Below, piece after piece: positions 61,381-64,000 of a DNA stretch of 64,000 nucleotides. Within the stretch, counting starts at the first letter, position 1, and each line of letters starts with the position of its first letter. The notes beneath the pieces are model-generated. The model worked only from the letters and a program-made list of their open reading frames with translations, did no database searches and was not told the DNA's origin. This stretch comes from Janthinobacterium lividum PAMC 25724. Lineage in GTDB: Bacteria > Pseudomonadota > Gammaproteobacteria > Burkholderiales > Burkholderiaceae_D. The stretch covers positions 186,001-250,000 of the forward strand of contig AHHB01000028.1 of the NCBI GenBank assembly GCA_000242815.2, in the 5' to 3' direction. Position numbers and translations under genes: made by a program.

Positions 61381-62919
61381 TTACTGCCTGTTCTGTGCCA
61401 GTAGCCGCAACTGGCCCTTTAAAATCTTGCCCGTGGCGGCCGCTGGCAGCACGTCCATGACGATGATGGCCGACGGGCGTTTGTAAGGCGACAGGGTCTG
61501 CGCCAGGTAATCGTGCAAAGCCTGCAGCGTCACGGGGTGCTGCGGGTCCAGTTCCACATAGGCGATGACGTCTTCGTTGCCATCGTCCAGGGTGCGTCCC
61601 ACCACAGCCGACTGCACCACGCAAGCATGCGCGTTGAGAGCGGTTTCCACTTCCAGCGGATACACATTGAAGCCGGAACGGATGATCAGCTCCTTGGTGC
61701 GGCCCACGATGAACAGGGCGCCGTCCGGCTCCTGGCGCGCCATGTCGCCCGTGTTGAGCCAGCCGCCATCGCGCATGGTCGCCGCCGTCAAGGCAGGTTC
61801 GCGGTAATAGCCGGCCATGACGTTCGGTCCGCGTACCCACAGTTCGCCCGCTTCGCCCGGCGCCACGTCCGCGCCGGCCACGTCCACCACGCGCACTTCC
61901 ACGCCCGGAATCGGCGTGCCGACGGAACTGTCTTGGCGCGGCGCGTCGAGCCGCGTCTGGCTGATGGTGGGCGCGCTTTCCGTCATGCCGTAGCCGTTGT
62001 GCAGCGCGGTGCCCAGCAGTTTTTCGACTTCGTGTTTGAGTGATGGTGCCAGCGGCGAGCCGCCCGCATACGCGAAGCGCAGCCGGGTGGGCAGCGGCGT
62101 GTCGGCGCCGCCCAGGGTTTGCAGCAGCTTGGCGTACATCGCGGGCACGCCTTGCACGATGGTCAATGCCTCGCTTTTCAGCGCGCCCAGCAGCGCGTCG
62201 ACGGAAAAGCGCGGCACCAGATACAGCGCCGCGCCCGCATACAGCGTGCCCAGTGCAACCGAGGCCAGACCGTACACGTGCGAAATCGGCAGCACGCCGT
62301 AGGCGCGGTCACTGGGCGTCAAGCCGCGCAATGTGCTTGAGACGGCAGCAATGAACAGCAGATTGCGGTGCGTCAGCATGACGCCCTTCGATTGTCCCGT
62401 CGTGCCCGTCGTGTAGATCAGCGCGGCCACCTGTTCATTGCCGGTCACGCAGGCTTCGGCGATGGCTGTGTCGTTCAAGCCACCCGCCAGCAGCTCTCCC
62501 ATGCCATCGACCCGGCATGGGGTCGCAGCGTGGCGCGCCGCATGCGCGGCCGCTTCCGGCGAGGCGCCGGCCAGGAACAGCACGCGCCGCGCCGAGCAAT
62601 GCGTGGCGATGGTGTCGATCTCGCGTGCCGACAGGCGCGCATTGACGTTGACGATCCAGGCGTCGATACTGGCGGCCGCGAAGATCAGCGCCACTTGCAG
62701 CGCGCCGTTTTCGCCCACCACCATCAGGCGGTCGCCGGCGCGCACGTCGAGCTTGCGCAATAACTGCATTGCATTTTCCACACTGTGCTGTAACTGCGCA
62801 TAGGTCCAGTGCCGTCCACCCTCGTGCAGCGCGGGCGCGTCCGGCGCGCGCGCCGCCCAGTAGGCGGGGATAGCCGACAGGCGCGCCGGCAAGCGGGCCA
62901 GCAAGGCTGGGATATCCAT
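61381..62919 (-). CDS. AMP-forming acyl-CoA ligase
   Basis: Enzyme of 512 residues from the ATG at 62919, with AGGCGG upstream. Adenylation motifs are IYTTGTTGQSKGVMLTHRN, NGYGMTESAPTISQTRL and GWLNTGDMARQEPDG. The C-terminal Lys lies in ATGKILKGQLR. It activates a carboxylate to its CoA thioester. It lies 11 bp after the acyl-CoA dehydrogenase gene and upstream of the transporter operon on the same strand. Confidence 0.92.
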   Translation of the reverse strand: MDIPALLARLPARLSAIPAYWAARAPDAPALHEGGRHWTYAQLQHSVENAMQLLRKLDVRAGDRLMVVGENGALQVALIFAAASIDAWIVNVNARLSAREIDTIATHCSARRVLFLAGASPEAAAHAARHAATPCRVDGMGELLAGGLNDTAIAEACVTGNEQVAALIYTTGTTGQSKGVMLTHRNLLFIAAVSSTLRGLTPSDRAYGVLPISHVYGLASVALGTLYAGAALYLVPRFSVDALLGALKSEALTIVQGVPAMYAKLLQTLGGADTPLPTRLRFAYAGGSPLAPSLKHEVEKLLGTALHNGYGMTESAPTISQTRLDAPRQDSSVGTPIPGVEVRVVDVAGADVAPGEAGELWVRGPNVMAGYYREPALTAATMRDGGWLNTGDMARQEPDGALFIVGRTKELIIRSGFNVYPLEVETALNAHACVVQSAVVGRTLDDGNEDVIAYVELDPQHPVTLQALHDYLAQTLSPYKRPSAIIVMDVLPAAATGKILKGQLRLLAQNRQ

Positions 62920-62930
62920 CGCCGCCTGCT

Positions 62931-64000
62931 TCACTTTTGCGCTGCCTTGATCATGTTGCGGGCGATGACGATTTGCTGGATCTGCGTCGTGCCTTCGTAG
63001 ATGCGAAACAGGCGCACGTCGCGGTAGAAGCGCTCGGCCGCATATTCGCTGATGTAGCCTGCGCCGCCGTGGATCTGCACGGAGCGGTCCGCCACGCGGC
63101 CGCACATTTCGGAGGCGAACAGCTTGCAGCACGACGCTTCTGTCGAAATGTCTTCCTGCCTGTCGCGCCGGCGCGCGCAATCGAGCACCATGCTGCGCGC
63201 GGCGTAAATTTCTGCCTTGCTGTCGGCCAGCATGGCCTGGATCAGCTGAAATTGCGCGATAGGCTGACCGAACTGCTGGCGCTCCATGGCATACGCCAGC
63301 GCGTCAGTGAGCATGCGCTCGGCCGCGCCCACGCAGACGGCGGCGATGTGCAAACGGCCCTTGTCGAGTACCTTCATGGCCGTCTTGAAGCCCACGCCTT
63401 CCTTGCCGCCGATGATGTTTGCTGCCGGTACGCGGCAGTTTTCAAAGATCACGTCGCAGGTATGCGCGCCTTGCTGGCCCATTTTCTTGTCGATTTTGCC
63501 CAGGGAAAGACCCGGCGTATCCTTTTCCACGATGAAGGCGGAGATCGCCGAGGCGCCGCGCTTGATGGGGTCCGTGCGCGCCATCACCGTGAAGATGCTG
63601 GCCTCGGGCGCGTTGGTGATGTAGCGTTTGCTGCCGTTGAGAATATAAAAATCGCCATCGCGCACGGCACTCGTGCGCAGCGATGCCGCATCGGAGCCGG
63701 AATCGGCTTCCGTCAGGGCGAATGAACCGATGATCTCGCCGCTCGCCAGCTTCGGCAGGTAGTGCTGTTTCTGTGCCTGCGTGCCGTCGATGACGATGCC
63801 TTGCGAGCCGATGCCGTTGTTCGTACCGATCAGCGAGCGGAAGGCGGGCGAAGTGCGGGCGATTTCAAAGGCGACCCGCACTTCCTCTTCCATGCTCAGC
63901 TCCAGGCCGCCATAGGCTTCCGGGATGGACAGGCCGAACAGGCCCAGTTCACGCATCTGCGCCACGATGGCGGGCGGTATCGTATCCGTTTCGGCTACCA
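62931..64000 (-). CDS. Acyl-CoA dehydrogenase, 5' end cut by window edge
   Basis: The frame is open through the right edge (VAETDTIPPAIVAQMRELGL). An internal GTG at 63965 is not the start. Visible blocks are FGLSIPEAYGGLELSMEE, FALTEADSGSDAASLRTSA (FAD/substrate site) and YISEYAAERFYRDVRLFRIYEGTTQIQ, where Glu in YEGT is the usual catalytic base. About 356 residues are present, lacking roughly the first 25-30. Catalyses an alpha,beta-desaturation of an acyl-CoA, presumably the product of the adjacent ligase. Confidence 0.93.
   Translation of the reverse strand, partial: VAETDTIPPAIVAQMRELGLFGLSIPEAYGGLELSMEEEVRVAFEIARTSPAFRSLIGTNNGIGSQGIVIDGTQAQKQHYLPKLASGEIIGSFALTEADSGSDAASLRTSAVRDGDFYILNGSKRYITNAPEASIFTVMARTDPIKRGASAISAFIVEKDTPGLSLGKIDKKMGQQGAHTCDVIFENCRVPAANIIGGKEGVGFKTAMKVLDKGRLHIAAVCVGAAERMLTDALAYAMERQQFGQPIAQFQLIQAMLADSKAEIYAARSMVLDCARRRDRQEDISTEASCCKLFASEMCGRVADRSVQIHGGAGYISEYAAERFYRDVRLFRIYEGTTQIQQIVIARNMIKAAQK

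Overview
The window looks like chromosome from a high-GC betaproteobacterium of the Oxalobacteraceae, most likely Janthinobacterium or a close relative such as Massilia or Duganella. This is inferred from protein character and gene content (E. coli-like maltose system, ssuEADCB, argP/argO, phasin, trace of a B3 metallo-beta-lactamase). No rRNA or tRNA gene was seen to confirm it.

Layout. 1-11.2 kb is a maltose/maltodextrin regulon on the minus strand. lamB (maltoporin) and a LacI-type regulator lie upstream of an apparent operon alpha-glucosidase-malK-malE-malF-malG-malS, and malS runs off the left edge. The lamB and glucosidase promoters share the same design: a CAAAGCGCTTTG operator between near-identical -35 and -10 boxes, with further operators downstream. 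11.8-20.7 kb is mixed: a patatin-like protein with altered catalytic motifs, a chemotaxis receptor, an SRPBCC protein, an exported creatininase-like protein with a beta-propeller partner, a VOC protein, a small membrane protein, a phasin and a lipoprotein esterase. 20.7-27.4 kb carries argP/argO, a coniferyl-aldehyde-type dehydrogenase, thioredoxin 2, a Bcr/CflA pump and serine acetyltransferase.

27.5-35.9 kb is a sulfur-scavenging island. A DszA/NtaA-like monooxygenase, an orphan MetQ-like binding protein and an SfnB/DszC-like flavoprotein are transcribed divergently from ssuE-ssuA-ssuD-ssuC-ssuB. A GATATGCG-type motif recurs here and upstream of cysE. 36.3-40.4 kb is an unrecognised three-gene envelope operon: an OmpA-like lipoprotein with a glycine zipper, a multi-pass membrane protein with a cytoplasmic coiled-coil tail, and an exported vWA-like protein. 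It is the best candidate here for an undescribed system. 40.4-48 kb holds a HAD phosphatase, a gamma-carbonic anhydrase, a yfiR-yfiN-yfiB cyclic-di-GMP operon coupled to gluconokinase, and a Na+/H+ antiporter.

48.2-52.4 kb encodes a three-subunit membrane/periplasmic molybdenum hydroxylase (triheme cytochrome c, 2Fe-2S subunit, Mo subunit). 52.4-56.6 kb has S-formylglutathione hydrolase, a sirtuin containing a striking 19-bp perfect palindrome, a frameshifted signal peptidase I, a DinB-family remnant and an HDOD protein. 56.7-64 kb is a livFGMH/livK-type ABC importer followed by an acyl-CoA ligase and an acyl-CoA dehydrogenase (cut by the right edge), which suggests uptake and CoA-dependent breakdown of a carboxylic acid.

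Gene decay is a recurrent theme: a C-terminal remnant of a B3 beta-lactamase, the frameshifted signal peptidase, the broken DinB gene, a 53-bp tandem duplication that rewrites the tail of a DUF3144 protein, and several in-frame short tandem repeats.
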